In this document: in pieces, positions 40,961-53,360 of the stretch | Layout: each line of letters starts with the position of its first letter | Position numbering within the stretch: position 1 is the stretch's first letter | Source: Flectonema sp. DT1601 | Lineage: Eukaryota > Euglenozoa > Diplonemea > Diplonemida > Diplonemidae | NCBI GenBank assembly: GCA_964019425.1 | Contig: OZ025796.1 | Coordinates: 124,001 to 188,000 of the forward strand | Length of the DNA: 64,000 nt | Direction of reading: 5' to 3' | Program-made: the position numbers and the translations under genes | Notes under the pieces: model-generated | Told to the model about the DNA's origin: nothing | Seen by the model: the letters and a program-made list of their open reading frames with translations, nothing else | Databases searched by the model: none

Positions 40961-43230
40961 TAAAGCTCTATGGTGCTTCAAGTTGGTATTTCACTCAAAC
41001 ACCAAACCTACTTCGACTACCAATTAAAACTCGCTTTGAAAAACAGGAATATAAGGTGATTGTTAGTCCCTTTAAAAAGAGAAAGGGAAGAAAAAAGAAA
41101 GAAAAAAAGTGAACAACATCGGACACCAGGTTCCTTAATGTTGAGATGCAAGCAACAACGTATCTTCTTTTGAATTAATACCCTGAATTATTAGAAGAAA
41201 AAAAAAACTGCAACTAGAAAAAAAAAGAGTAAATTTTCAACCAACACAAGTATTGTAACTCGCAGTGATCACACCCATACCAAAAAAAAAAAAGATAATG
41301 CGCTTAGCGAATAACAAATACAGGTGCATAGACAAAGACGTAAGTGATGCATAATAGGATCAAACAAACATAAGCCTAAAACAAAAGCCCTGAAGTAATT
41401 GTGCTGGAGAGATGCCGAAATATAATAGCACTCGAGGAGTCCTAATATACCGTCGTGTGTTTTATTTTTAGAAAGGCATTTTTGCGCACCACCACTAAAG
41501 CTGGTTAAGCCTTGGTAAAATAAACAACGGTTGTACAATTTTTTTTTTTTGTGGAAAAAGGGAATACACCATCCCATTTTCTTTAGCCTTTTCAAAAAGA
41601 AAAAGAAAAAGAACAAGAAAAAGAAAAAGAAAAACAGCTACTTGCTTTTATGCTTCCTCGACTGTTTCATTTTACTAAATGGGGTAATGCTGTAGTCGAA
41701 GGGAACGCAACCATCTTGCTGTACATGCAGCAAGACAGGGATAGGTAAACTTACTTACGAAACATATATAAGTATGCTTTCTATTTCTATTATACTTTTT
41801 CTTCCATTTTTTTTTTTCGTTCTCAATCTCACCAGTCTCCTTCCGGGCTGTACTTTTTAAAAATAAAGTAAAAAGAGTTAGTAAACGACAAGTACAGAGA
41901 TACTTTTGAGGCTCACGTAAATAAAAGAAGAACTCTGCCAACAAAAACAATCAAAACAGACGAGAGAAATACGTAGAAAACATAAGGTGTGGCTACAGTT
42001 TTTCGGACATAGAAGAAAGTCAACGTTCTTAAAAGACTATTCGCTTTCTCCAGTCATGATCTTAGTGAATCAATTGCTTTATTGTTACCGAAGAAAGAAA
42101 AAAAAAGCTTCCTCCACGGTTGCTACAGAAGGGAATGTGGGGGGTGACAAGAAGAATACTCAGTTTTCTCGCAATTTTGAAAGCAACGAAAAAAAAGTCG
42201 TAAAACACGGTATACGATCATACATAATGTGAAGTATGAATGAAATGGTGGATAAGTTAGGGAATTGTTGAAATTCGCTGCTAATCTTTTTTTTTTTTTT
42301 TTTTTTTTAAATCTGCTGTGAAACGACTTGTTTGGTATCCAGCCACCATAAAAGCAGATTAAAAGGTAAGAAGCATTGCCAACAACTACTTTCCTCAACT
42401 CTACCTTACGAGCGAGGCAGTGACACACTTATACAGAATAAATTTCAAGTAGGCCAGTCTATGACTCTACTATTGGAGAAAAGGTTATTTTCGGGGGTTA
42501 AAAAGAATGGAACTTTACTTTTATGAAGTGATTCGAAATAAGAAATACTCAAGCCTCACAAAGCATTGTAAGAAGGAGGGATGGGGGAAAAAGAATAACT
42601 ATTCAAACTTCCATTCTATTGTAGCGCATCTAAAATAAAATTTAAAAAAATTCGTCGATTGCTTCCGTAACTGATAATGTTAGGACAATAAAAAAAATAA
42701 TAAATCATAGACACGAACAACTACTAAAATTGAAGTTACTTTTTTTTTTTTTTTTGAATTTTTTTTTCTTTTCATCGTTTTCCTTTTCCCTTAGAAAGTT
42801 ACAACAAAAAAAAAAAAAAATAATAATAATATTAATAATAATTTTCATTAAAAAAGAAAATAAAATAAAAGCAGTATCATGACTACTACCTGCTGCATTT
42901 TAACGAAAACAATTTCATATTTTTATGTATCAAAGTCAGGTAAGCCAACCTCCAAAGTAAGCAGACCACAAGATCGTAAGAGGCAGACTTTGCCGAGCCA
43001 TAAACAAAAGAGGGCATGTAAACTCCCCCATAATTAAACCTCATTGTAAAGCGGAAACTTAACTAAAGCACCACCTGAAATGGAAAGGTAAGCACAAGAT
43101 GACGTAGAAGCGATAAAACAGTGTCGTGTTGTGTGATGGCATACAAATAAAAAACGAAATCGATTTAAAAAAAAAAGGAAGACAGCAACCACAAGGGAAA
43201 AAGAAATTCTACAAAATTGATGAACAGCTC

Positions 43231-43446
43231 TCACTTTTCAGCAAGGTGCTTCATTGATATATATTTCATTTTTTTTTCCATTTTCCTCTCGAGCCCTCGA
43301 GCCACCATCGTGGCTGCACACAGACATTTAGATGAAGGAGAACTGGACTCGTCCGGATCACAGAAAATATCGAAAACTACGCTGCTGTTGTGAATTAACT
43401 GGATGCTTATCTTATTCTGTTCACATAGATGTTGTGCTCTGGTCAT
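43231..43446 (-). CDS. Doubtful small ORF in the gene-poor region
   Basis: 71 codons starting MTRAQHLCEQNK. It is preceded on the minus strand by a long pyrimidine-rich stretch and an AATAATAG acceptor-like site. There is no recognisable domain; the C-terminal half is basic. It could be a real small gene, an exon, or chance. Confidence 0.2.
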   Translation of the reverse strand: MTRAQHLCEQNKISIQLIHNSSVVFDIFCDPDESSSPSSKCLCAATMVARGLERKMEKKMKYISMKHLAEK

Positions 43447-43722
43447 CGGTGTTTGCCCAGGCTACTATTATTTGCAATACCAGTTGAAGAAGAAAGAAAG
43501 ACAAAATGAAAAAAAAAAAACGAAAAAATGAAAAAATGAAAAATGCAGTAAGAAGGCGGAGGAAAAATAATAATAATAAAAAAACATGAATGCAACGTCG
43601 TTCAAGGACAAGAATAGGAAAGACAGGGGAGTGAAAAAAAAGATTTGGTAGGGAAAGAAAATAGGGAATTATAGACAAAAAAAAAAAAGAATACGTTAAT
43701 TGCATATTCGCATAGCTTATAA

Positions 43723-46026
43723 CTACCCACTTCTCGAATCACTAAAAAAGCTGGTTGAGGATTCGGATGTTAATCCTTCGTTTGAGTCACTCTGTTGAGT
43801 GAATTTTCTTAACGAGTCAAGCCCAGGGATAGAAGTCGTATTAATATTATGTTCAGCTCCAGACTTTGCCGATAATAAATACTTCGATTGACACGCCTGG
43901 TGAGAAGATAATCTCAACGACGGATCTGGGTTGAGCATTCCTTCAACAAGTTCCCTAGCATCATGATTAGATGTGTGTTTAAACACTGGTGGTCGTGATG
44001 GAATTTTTCCATATTCATAAAGCTGATACAAGATAACACCCAATGCAAACACATCCTCCGAACTTTCAGCGCTGCTACTTCCGTCAGGTGCTTTAAGTTC
44101 CGGTGCTGTGAAGGCACTGATATTTGGGATATCATTTACGACGGTACCACTCTTTTCAGCACTACCAAAATTTACAAATACAAGTCTATCATTCACCTCA
44201 TCAACAATGATATTGTGAGGATTTACTTGCCTATGTACTATTCGGAGTTGGTGTAAAAATGATAGCGTGCTTAGTAACTGATGGGTGTATCTCAATCTGT
44301 GACACAGCTGTGATCCAATTGATCTATTTGTGATTTTCTTATGAAGAGTGTCTCCAGGAACAAAGTTAGACACTCCGTACCAAAATCCATTATCCTCAAA
44401 GATCTCTCGTGTGCTTTGTACGCAGTTAGAGTTGATTTTTGATAGGATTTCTGTTTCCTTTACCAATGCAGTTAGACATGACAATGAGGATGTTCCTGCA
44501 ACTCTTAAACAAAGTGTTGAATCATCTTTACCAATACAAGAATGAATAGTACCAATGTAGTCTCTACCTAATGGGATCCCAAGAGTATACTCTCCAACTA
44601 CTGCTGGTGCTCCACTAGAAACTGATGACTGAGAAAGTCTCTTCCCCATTGATGACGATGAATTCAACCACGGATGTTGAAGGATCTCTTCAGCAGTAAT
44701 TCTCATGCTTGGATCTCTTACGAGCATCTTATCAACCAAATCACGAGCTTCTGGTGAGACTGATGCGAGCCTCTCTTTTGGATAGCTAGCACTTTGAATA
44801 AGAGCGAATAATCCTTTTACTCGATCTTTACTACATAAAGTTCTGTTGTTGTTTTCAAATGGAGCCCGTCCTGTAAGTAGCTCGTAAAGTGTAGCCCCAG
44901 CAGACCAAATATCAACGGGTGTTGGTTCGTAACGGATGATATCATCTTGACCAGAAATAACTTCTGGTGCGACGTATTGCGGAGATCCACACGGATGACG
45001 AAGTAGCTGACCAGTTTCAAATTTGCAAGCGAATCCAAAATCTACAAGTTTTGCTTCATCCAGAGTAGTGTCAATTAAGATGTTTTCTGGTTTAATATCT
45101 CTGTGAACTACATTCATATTGTGAAGTACGGCTATGGCTTCAACGATTGATTTGAAGTAAGTTTTTACTCGATATTCACTTAGATGTTCTGTTCTGATGA
45201 CCTTCTGTAGATTTGACCCTTCGACAAGTTCCAAAATTAAATAGACGTATCTCTCAGATTCTAACACCTGTCTTAGGTTTACGATATTCTTCGACCTGTT
45301 GCATACAACTGTTAGGATTTGAGCTTCAGGCCAAACATGTCGACGTAGTTGTCTTTGAGACAGGCTATGTTTGTCAAATGTTTTTATTGCGTACTTTTGA
45401 TTTGATGTTTCATCCAATGCCGCGAATACAGTTCCATAAGAACCGACTCCAACACGAGATTGAAGTTTATAAGTTCCAACATAATCAATGAACCCTTCTG
45501 ATGTAAAAGTTTCAACAACCGTTGAGATCTTCATCTGCATAGACTTAGCCCCTTGGTGAGATGCACTTGAGTCACTGAGTCCTTGAGAACAGGGTGATCC
45601 AGGAGGTAGGAGAGACGGATTAATATTCGACACCGCATTATTTAAATTAGCGAGATTGAGTGCGGCGACATTCCTGTGGGTGATTATACCGGTTCCCTTT
45701 CCCATTGAGCCCATCCTTTTTATGGTTCCTTCTCTTCCTATCGAACCAACCCTTTTTATGGTTCCTTCTCTTCCTGCCGAACCAACCCTTTTTATGGTTC
45801 CTTCTCTTCCTGCCGAACCAACCCTTTTTATAGTTCCTTCTCTTCCTATCGAACCAACCCGTCTCATAGAATTTTCTCTATACAAAGGAGGTATTCCTTC
45901 AGGCATTGATCTGGTTGAGCTTCTTCGTTGCTGTTGTGGATTCAGTGACTGTCTTCGTCTTGGTCTTGGTTGAGGTCTCACATGCTTCTCTTGAACATGT
46001 GCTTCTGTCGCACCGCAATTTCCCAT
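43723..46026 (-). CDS. Acylated tandem protein kinase-pseudokinase with a 12-residue repeat array
   Basis: 767 residues in one exon. The N-terminus MGNCGAT has glycine 2 and cysteine 4, suggesting N-myristoylation and palmitoylation, hence membrane attachment. A basic region is followed by four to five copies of a 12-residue unit GREGTIKRVGSA, which places serine and threonine in basophilic-kinase contexts. Kinase domain 1 (about 185-455) keeps GVGSYGTV, YAIK, HRDIKPEN (near 309), DFG (near 330), APE and the C-lobe arginine, so it should be active and CAMK/AGC-like. Domain 2 (about 480-735) lacks the lysine (CLRVA), has HRQ for HRD (near 597) and NFG for DFG (near 619), so it is a pseudokinase. 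The repeats may be targets of the protein's own kinase domain. Confidence 0.9.
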   Translation of the reverse strand: MGNCGATEAHVQEKHVRPQPRPRRRQSLNPQQQRRSSTRSMPEGIPPLYRENSMRRVGSIGREGTIKRVGSAGREGTIKRVGSAGREGTIKRVGSIGREGTIKRMGSMGKGTGIITHRNVAALNLANLNNAVSNINPSLLPPGSPCSQGLSDSSASHQGAKSMQMKISTVVETFTSEGFIDYVGTYKLQSRVGVGSYGTVFAALDETSNQKYAIKTFDKHSLSQRQLRRHVWPEAQILTVVCNRSKNIVNLRQVLESERYVYLILELVEGSNLQKVIRTEHLSEYRVKTYFKSIVEAIAVLHNMNVVHRDIKPENILIDTTLDEAKLVDFGFACKFETGQLLRHPCGSPQYVAPEVISGQDDIIRYEPTPVDIWSAGATLYELLTGRAPFENNNRTLCSKDRVKGLFALIQSASYPKERLASVSPEARDLVDKMLVRDPSMRITAEEILQHPWLNSSSSMGKRLSQSSVSSGAPAVVGEYTLGIPLGRDYIGTIHSCIGKDDSTLCLRVAGTSSLSCLTALVKETEILSKINSNCVQSTREIFEDNGFWYGVSNFVPGDTLHKKITNRSIGSQLCHRLRYTHQLLSTLSFLHQLRIVHRQVNPHNIIVDEVNDRLVFVNFGSAEKSGTVVNDIPNISAFTAPELKAPDGSSSAESSEDVFALGVILYQLYEYGKIPSRPPVFKHTSNHDARELVEGMLNPDPSLRLSSHQACQSKYLLSAKSGAEHNINTTSIPGLDSLRKFTQQSDSNEGLTSESSTSFFSDSRSG
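45715..45875. repeat. 36-bp tandem repeat inside the kinase-pseudokinase gene
   Basis: Four to five imperfect copies of a 36-bp unit containing TTCTCTTCCT and AACCCTTTTTAT encode the 12-residue array. Differences between copies are mostly TATCGA versus TGCCGA and ATGG versus ATAG, so the array is recent or homogenised. Confidence 0.9.
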
Positions 46027-49000
46027 TTTTTAATTATAGCTTTTTACTCAACTTGTGTAGTTGAATGGTAGCCTTTTTTTTATTTTTCTTTTTAATGAGA
46101 GAATAATAAGAAAAAAAAATCATCAATACTTTTCCTAAGTTAGTAACTGCTATCTGCATTTTCCCCATGTCTATGTCTCATATCTATATCTGTACTTAGA
46201 GAAATAAAATAATAAGATTACCAAATTGCCTTCACTGAATCTTTAAATCAGATAACGAGAAAAAAGTTGCTTTTTTTTTTTTTTTTTTTCTTAAATTTGC
46301 AGAGCTTCAGCCAACATATTTTAGCGTCGTTTACAGCGACTCAGATCAAACTCTGAGAATGCTAATTTTTTTTTTTTTTTTTTTTATACAATAAATTACT
46401 TCACGCAAAAAAAAAAAAAAATAAATAAAAACGGACTTCATTTTCATTTTCATTACGCCCAGTACTCGTGGTAATAATTACAACAAAGCAGGTCATTTAG
46501 ATTTTAAAAGTGCGATAAAATAAAATAATAAATAACATAACTATTTCCACACTTTTTTATACCATTACAGAATAACAAAAACAAAAGCAGATGCTACGTG
46601 TTGCTACAAGTGTTTCCTAAAATAGGTTTTTTTGCTGGGGTCAGAATAACTAAGCTCAAGACAGGTTCCGAAATAAAAAAAATAAATAGAATCACATATT
46701 TTTGGTACATTACACTCGTATTTAGTTAACTTAATGTAATGACGTGATTCAGAAAAAAGAGGAAAAAAAAAAGAAGAAGAACCATACAGAAAGACTTATA
46801 ACCAGATTACGATTTTTTCAATTTGAACTCTTGAAAATTTATTTATTTATTTATTTTTATCGAAGCAGGATTTACATGAGATCGCACAAACCATGAGTGT
46901 CTCATGTGTGTACAGGGAAAAAAAAAAAAAAAAAAAAAAGGGAAAAAGGGAAAAAGAAGGAAATAAATTCAACACCCGGATTCTTACCCAACCCACACTA
47001 CTTACTTATCAATGGACGCAAGTTAAAAAGGTTTCCCATCTTATTCAAGTTTTCAAGCTAGCGGATGAATTCAATTAGACTCGTTTAATGCGTCAGTGTA
47101 GTGATCGTGCAGTCTAGGACATTTAGGAACATCACAGACCTGCTATTGGCTCGCTCTTACGCGTGCTGAAGGCGCAAGAATCGAAACGAACGGAAAACAG
47201 TTTTCAACTGTTTTCTTTATTTATAATACGAACACGTTTACTTATTTCGTCACAAAAGGGGTGCGTCGAGGCGTAAAATATGAATCACTTCCAATAATAA
47301 ACCATGGCTACTGTTTATTGTTTACGAGTCTGCTTGCGTCATGTCGTCGCAATGAAGTTTTATATTTGTGTTAATTAGTTTAGTAACTCAGATTAGAATC
47401 AAAATAGTTAATTTAGTTTAGTTAGCAAAATACAAACTGATGACTACGAGGGGTCTGGGTAGCCCGCATCAGTAAGGACCCAATCGCGAAGATTGTAGTT
47501 TCATAGTATTGGCTGGAAGTGATCGACTTCCAGCCTCCACCTTGCCCAGAGGCTAACAGGTTGTAAACAACTAAAGAAAATAAAAGAGGGGTAATTTGAT
47601 ACTGTATTTTCAAGCTCAAAAGTAACAACAATTTCTCCGACAATCTTGACTGTCAGCGGCAGCGTAGTAAATGACTGCAAATAAATAAATAATACCACTG
47701 GAGGCCACGTGAACATAGAGGGGGGGAAAAAATCAACTGTGTCATCATTTATATAGTATATATGGGCTGAAAAAGTTCAGGCTGCTCCATTTTTTTTTGA
47801 TAATGAATGCAACATTACAAATAGAATGAGAAATAATCCTCGGGAGTTTCTTCACATGTGAAAACGGAAACCACCACTCACCTATTTCTCTCTGAATTGC
47901 TGCTCATGGTCGGTTGACAATACAATACAAAAAAAAAAAAAAAAAAAAAAAAACAGTCATCTGAGCTTCCGCACAAAGTATATCACATCCTACAGAGAGA
48001 TTAATGCTTCGCTCATAACTATTAATGGCGACATGAAGAGTATGAAAAAAGAAAAGAAAACATATTTTCGACCGAGTGACTTGCATCCACCAGGCTCATT
48101 TATTTCACTTCCGTTTTTAAGATGGAACATCAACGACGACAGAAGATCTTCCTGTCTAAATGCTTAAGTCATAAAATGATTTAAGAACGTAACTTTGTTA
48201 CGATGCCGTTGTCTTGGAAGAAAGACGAAAAATTAAAAATCACAGAAAAAGCAGCAAATCGTTTCTACCAATAAACAATAAGAAGATTCTACACAATTGG
48301 GCAGAATGAAAAATTAGAGGAGAGAGAAAAAAAAAATAATTAGCCCTACTCAAGTTCTCTGATATCTATCACTATGATTTTCAGGTAAAACTTGTGTATG
48401 GCTGGTTTGCAAAAAGCTGCTGTTATTTCTTATTATTATTACTGTTTTTTTATTTTATTTTTTTTTTTTTTTTACTAATGTATTCAAAATATATTAAAAA
48501 ATAAATAAATAAAAAAGTTATAAAAAACGCATTCTCTCTTTATGAGATATGGAGTTACAATAACTTTTAATGAAAACCAAATCATCAGTCCTTCTTAATG
48601 TGAATTAGGTACCAAAACTAAAGATCAACTCAGAATACAAGAACAATTATTTTGTTGCACCCGGTCAGTTTGTCTGCGAGGCAAGGACTATCAGTTTACT
48701 TTTTAATAAAGAAAAGCTACAAAGGACAATTGCTAGAGCCTGCTAAGGAAAAGAAAGTGGAGCGAAGGCGTTCAGACAGTAGTCAATTCAACAGAAAGGA
48801 CTCCATCTGATGCTCTTTTCCTTTTATACTAACAGAAGGGCGTTATGACAGAGAACTTTCGTATTTCATCGAAAGACTTGTTTCACACCGCAAAAAAAAA
48901 AAAGAAAAATAGAAATAAAAAAAAAATCAGCGAAGGCTGACAAAACGTACTGAAAGAACAAAGAGAGACGACCACCGATGCAAACTGCCGCTTATCAAAG

Positions 49001-49460
49001 CAGCGGAGGCACTTCACAATTACTACAATACCAGAATCGCCCAGAAGAGAAGATACATGTTGATGGCAAAAGTAATACAAACAAAAAGAAATATTATATT
49101 AAAAACATTTATTCATCAGGATTGTGATCCTGAACAGGTGGGTGATGAGTTTTTTGACGATGTAGAAACAGTAATAAACTTTATTATACTAAAATAAGTA
49201 ACAAGGTTTAAACTGAAAAAAAGAAAGCGACCCGATCATGGGGGGATATTCTTGACGCAACGGATATTTATGACCAGGGGGTTTGACCTGGCACATACAA
49301 AAAAAAAAAGAAAAATTCACTTGTGGAGAGAGAAACGAAACAAAGATGAACAAAAAACTTAACAACAGAACCGCTTGAAACGGGAGAGACCGAAAAAACA
49401 AATCGCATTAATCAGATTTAATCACCTCGACTTGCATCACTATTTTTATAAGCATCGCAG
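46027..49460. other. Gene-poor region with repeat A copy 2
   Basis: No supported gene is seen. Holds A/T runs of 15-27 bases (near 46270, 46372, 46920 and 47930), a partial repeat B string at 46781-46801, and structured repeat A at 47418-47625. Short minus-strand frames here lack domains and cross the repeat. Confidence 0.5.
47418..47625. repeat. Structured dispersed repeat A, copy 2 (uninterrupted)
   Basis: Begins GTTAGCAAAATAC at 47421. It contains a perfect 10-bp inverted repeat with a 5-base loop (GGCTGGAAGT/ACTTCCAGCC, 47511-47535), GCTAAC at 47552-47557 complementary to the first six bases, and a hairpin GTTG-TAAA-CAAC (47560-47571). It continues GGGGTAATTTGATACTG into the 3' part that is split in copy 1. 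Confidence 0.75.
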
Positions 49461-52400
49461 CTACATATAAAAAGGTGATTCTAACAAAGAACCAGCAGTC
49501 GATCTCTCTTGTGGATTCTCATGCAGCGACCCACTAAGAACATCCTGAGCATCATTGGGAATATCATCAGGGATTCGTGGTCTTTTACCATGCATCAACA
49601 TGTATATAAATTGAACAGGCAACACACTCGTCATGTCCACATCGTATATAATCGTACCTGTTAACAATTCCCCAAATGATATCCCAAATGACCAAATATC
49701 TGAATGAACTCCCGTGTCCCTGCTAATAACTTCAGGTGACATATACATTGCTGTTCCGACTAAGGTATCAGAAGACGACTTCGCATGTCCACATGATCCG
49801 AAATCAGCTAATTTACAAACACCATCACCAGCGACAAGTACATTTCCTGGTTTTAAATCTCTGTGAATGATCTCATTCTCATGAAGGTAACATAATCCTT
49901 TTAGCATGTCTTTGCTGTACCTTTTAACAACTGATAGCGATAACTTTCCGAAACTTGAGAGGATATTCGCCAAAGAACCTCCAGGCATATATTCCATTGA
50001 AATAACGATGACGTCAGCAGTGACGGCAGATCCGTTGTAACCAACAATGTTTTGGTGTCTGAATTGTGATAAAACTGATACCTGTTTTATTTATATTTTG
50101 TACCTACAAAACCTATTGTCAGCGTCACTGGTTGCACAGAACTAAAAACAAAAAATGAGGGGGGAAAAAAAGTTTAAAAAAAAAAAAAAAAATCACAAAC
50201 CTCATTCACTAAATCTCTAATCTCATCTTCAGTCAAATTCTTATTTAATTTAATCGCTTTTAATGCGATAAGATCACCGTCAGGAGTCATGCCTGCAAAC
50301 ACTTTACCATAAGAACCCTTACCAAGCATGTTGTTACTGGTGAACCAGATTTGTTTCTGTTGTTGTTGTTGTTTTTTTTTGTTGATTAAAAAGAAAAAAA
50401 AAAAATAAATTTAAAAAATGAAACCACAAACCTCCTTACCCATTGATGTTATCGTTGGCGGTAATGACAAGTCTACCGAAGAAAAGTTTCCGAGATTCAG
50501 AGTGGTACTGGTACCGGGAAGTGAACTGAATTCAGAATTGGTTACCGAAGTTGGTTTTCCGAAATCAGATAGAGGATTTTGAAGGTTTTTTCGATTTCTT
50601 TCAATTTCTAAAACGAGTTCAGAACCGTCGTTTTGAGAAGGTTCACTCGGAACATCGAGTGACACAGAATCAAAAGACACTGGTTGATCATAAGCAGGAA
50701 CCTGACACTCAAAATCATCCCACGGCATTCTCGACTTCCGTAAATATGAAAATCTTCCTTCAGCTTGACTCCAAAACTTCGCCAAAGACAGCAGTCGCAG
50801 AGCTTGTCGATCTGCTGCAAGAGAATCATCACTAAGCAGATCTGTAGCTTGTATGAATTGTCCCTGACATAATCTAGTCCAAGCTTGATTATATAGAGTA
50901 TTGCAAGAGTCACTGGCTTCTTCAGAATTCTTAACTTCATATAAAAGTACAGTTCTGTCTTGACCAGTGTGTGAAGAGAGAAGGATTTTATCGACAACAC
51001 GTGCGTTAATAGTTGCCCTCACCATGTCATATGTCTCAGCAGAGACTAAGACTCCGACTCGTAGGTAAGCTGCTAAGGGGAGTGCTCCTGCACAAATATC
51101 TAATATGTCACCTGCTGCTGCTACTGCTCTTGAGTGATGGTCTCCTACGCTGCCAGCGTAGATCTGACCAGTGGCGATTACTGAGAAACACCTTCCTGAT
51201 GATTTGTTTTTTATATCGATTGCACAGCTGCAAGCATCCCTAGCATGTTGATTACTCGCATTGTGAACATTCCAAGTAGCAACACATTCTAATGGCGATA
51301 GTCTTAGTATGATCCCACCTTTCTTCTTCACCGACAACAATACTAATCGCACAAACCAAGACACACGATCGCTGTCAATATCATCTCCTTTCAAATCTAA
51401 TTTTACTTGTAAAACAGTTCCGAATTTTGACTTCAAACCAACTTCACGAAGTCTTTCAATTTTTCGAGCATCAGCTGCTGCTGGTGATGGGGGAAGTTCG
51501 CTGGAAATATGCTCCGCTTCGGGAGTCGAACCTGTCAAACCTTGAGGCATAAATGTTAAGTATTCAGTCAAAAATCGTAACGTCCGATTAAAAGAACGAG
51601 TGAGAGCGTCAACTTCTCTGAGGCCGATCACGTTAAAATCACATGAGGAATTCAGCATTTCTGATTTTGCTGCTTCGACATCTAGGCTTGCCATTGCTTT
51701 TGTTGCTTTTGAAAGGCTTTGTAATGGTCTTCCAATGATGAAGTATTCCATAACAGCTAAGAGGATGTCAACGACTAAGACAGCGCTTGAGAATATTAGC
51801 ATTGTCACGAGGGCTTTGTTTACTTCTCCATCGACTGATGAAACTGGTCGAATCCAAATTATAATTAAATCAACACTGGGAACACCATCTGTGACTGACC
51901 TATACACCGTTCGATATCGAACAAAGAACTCTGTTCCGTCTAAGTTTGCTTCTAAAAACATCGTATCTTCAGTTCCAATATGTTTGACAGCACCTGAAAG
52001 AGCAGCTCCGTAATTGTCCCGCCACGTTGATACTTTTGCAAGACACGAATCGATTTTTCTTATGCTGTGAGTGTTTCGTAGACCATCAAAGCAACCCTTA
52101 ATAACAACTTCTTGACCAGTATTAGTTGTGTAGATGTGACCATGGTGTCTATCGTAGACGTACACGTTAGTACTCGTATCAAAGGCACCATCAAATTGAA
52201 AATTAAAAACAAAATAACCTTGCAACATAACAGCTGTATAATTCGACCATGGATGTGGATGTGCAGGAGGCTCGTGAACAGTTTCAAACGAAGTGAACTG
52301 ATACGGCGATCCATCAGAAGAAAACCAAATTTGAGGTTGTCTCCAACGCTCTCTATTTTTATAAGCAATTGTCGGGACTGTGTTCCAAGCATGGATGGGT

Positions 52401-53242
52401 TTTCCGTATTCAAATTGCTTCCAGGTTTTGGTTTGTTCTCCGTATGCTTTTATGTTAAAACTATCATAATGCGATCTATTGTCGATGTGACCTGTTTCAG
52501 AATTTAATGAACTAATCGAAGCATTTATTATAACTTCACCATCGATACCTCCTTCAGAGTAGTCCATACCGTATTCATAGTGAGCATAGATGAATTCTCT
52601 TGTTGGGATACCAGACTCATTGCTTATCTCATGCCAACTATGAGAGTACATTATATCTGGGGAGGGATATTCTTGAGGGAGTAGAACAACACCTGATTCT
52701 TGAACATTACTGATACCTGTGATCGCTAACAAGTCTACCCATCTCGCGTGTTTTAACAGCTCACTGGCAGACTTTGAGGTAGTCGCCGCGTGACTATGAT
52801 ATAAGAATTTCTTCATTCCCTCAATATATTTAATCGGATTGCTGAATGACAAGCTGATCCTGTCACTCAGAATTAACGTTTCGGACTTACTTATCTCGTC
52901 AACAGTTGCCTTGAGAGATTCAAGTGATTGAAGATAGATAATTACTGCTCCAAAAACCGATGCGAAAGTACTGACCATCATTACAGTGAATAAGATACAG
53001 CTGAATGGTAATTTTATTATAACGCTTCGTGGAGCAGGACTGTTAATTTCTGTTTCTCTAACTGGGGAACCCTTATCATCGAAACTCCCATTATTCGAAT
53101 CGGAATTAAATAAAGGCGGAACTCTAACATTCGAATTTCGTGGAACTTCCAGCTGAAGCGCAGGGGGGCGAACGGCTCTGTGATAGCCGCCGCCTTCCGT
53201 TTCCATTTTTATAGAAGAGCTGTCCGCATGGATCACGGGCAT
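49461..53242 (-). CDS. Receptor-like protein kinase with degenerate cyclase homology domain, three exons
   Basis: Exons are 53242-50432, 50356-50201 and 50081-49461, all phase 0, giving about 1,195 residues. Both introns start GTTTGT and end AACAG. Order: a cytosolic N-terminus; TM1 near residues 78-105; an extracytosolic domain of about 375 residues with many sequons; TM2 near 480-505; a HAMP-like linker (GRPLQSLSKATKAMASL). A class III cyclase-like domain (about 600-770) and a TPR-like helix pair (YNQAWTRLCQGQFIQATDLL) follow, then a MAPKKK-like kinase (about 945-1190). The kinase looks active (GKGSYGKV, ALKAIK, HRDLKPGN, DFG, MSPEV). The cyclase part keeps D-L-x-G but lacks the second aspartate and the N/R pair (AGDILDICAGAL), so it is probably inactive. 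A ligand-gated kinase is the likely role. Kinases joined to cyclase-like domains have been noted in kinetoplastid kinomes, as far as I recall. Confidence 0.85.
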
Positions 53243-53360
53243 GACTGTAAGGGAGAAAAAAAAATTTCAATATTTTCTAAATTCTTGCCCAATAAAAAAT
53301 AATACCTGGATAGTGAAGTAGCATATAATTAACTATACATCACTTTATACAGCATCCTAA

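Larger units (their letters stand above)
36579..43722. other. Seven-kilobase gene-poor, repeat- and homopolymer-rich region
   Basis: No well-supported gene is seen on either strand. The region holds repeat B at 37244-37312 and 38820-38856, structured repeat A at 39187-39612, and poly(A)/poly(T) runs of 17-35 bases near 38370, 38432, 39850, 40480 and 40930. Plus-strand reading frames such as 38523-38858 look incidental. One minus-strand frame (43231-43446, 71 codons) follows a pyrimidine-rich stretch and AG and is listed separately. Confidence 0.5.
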
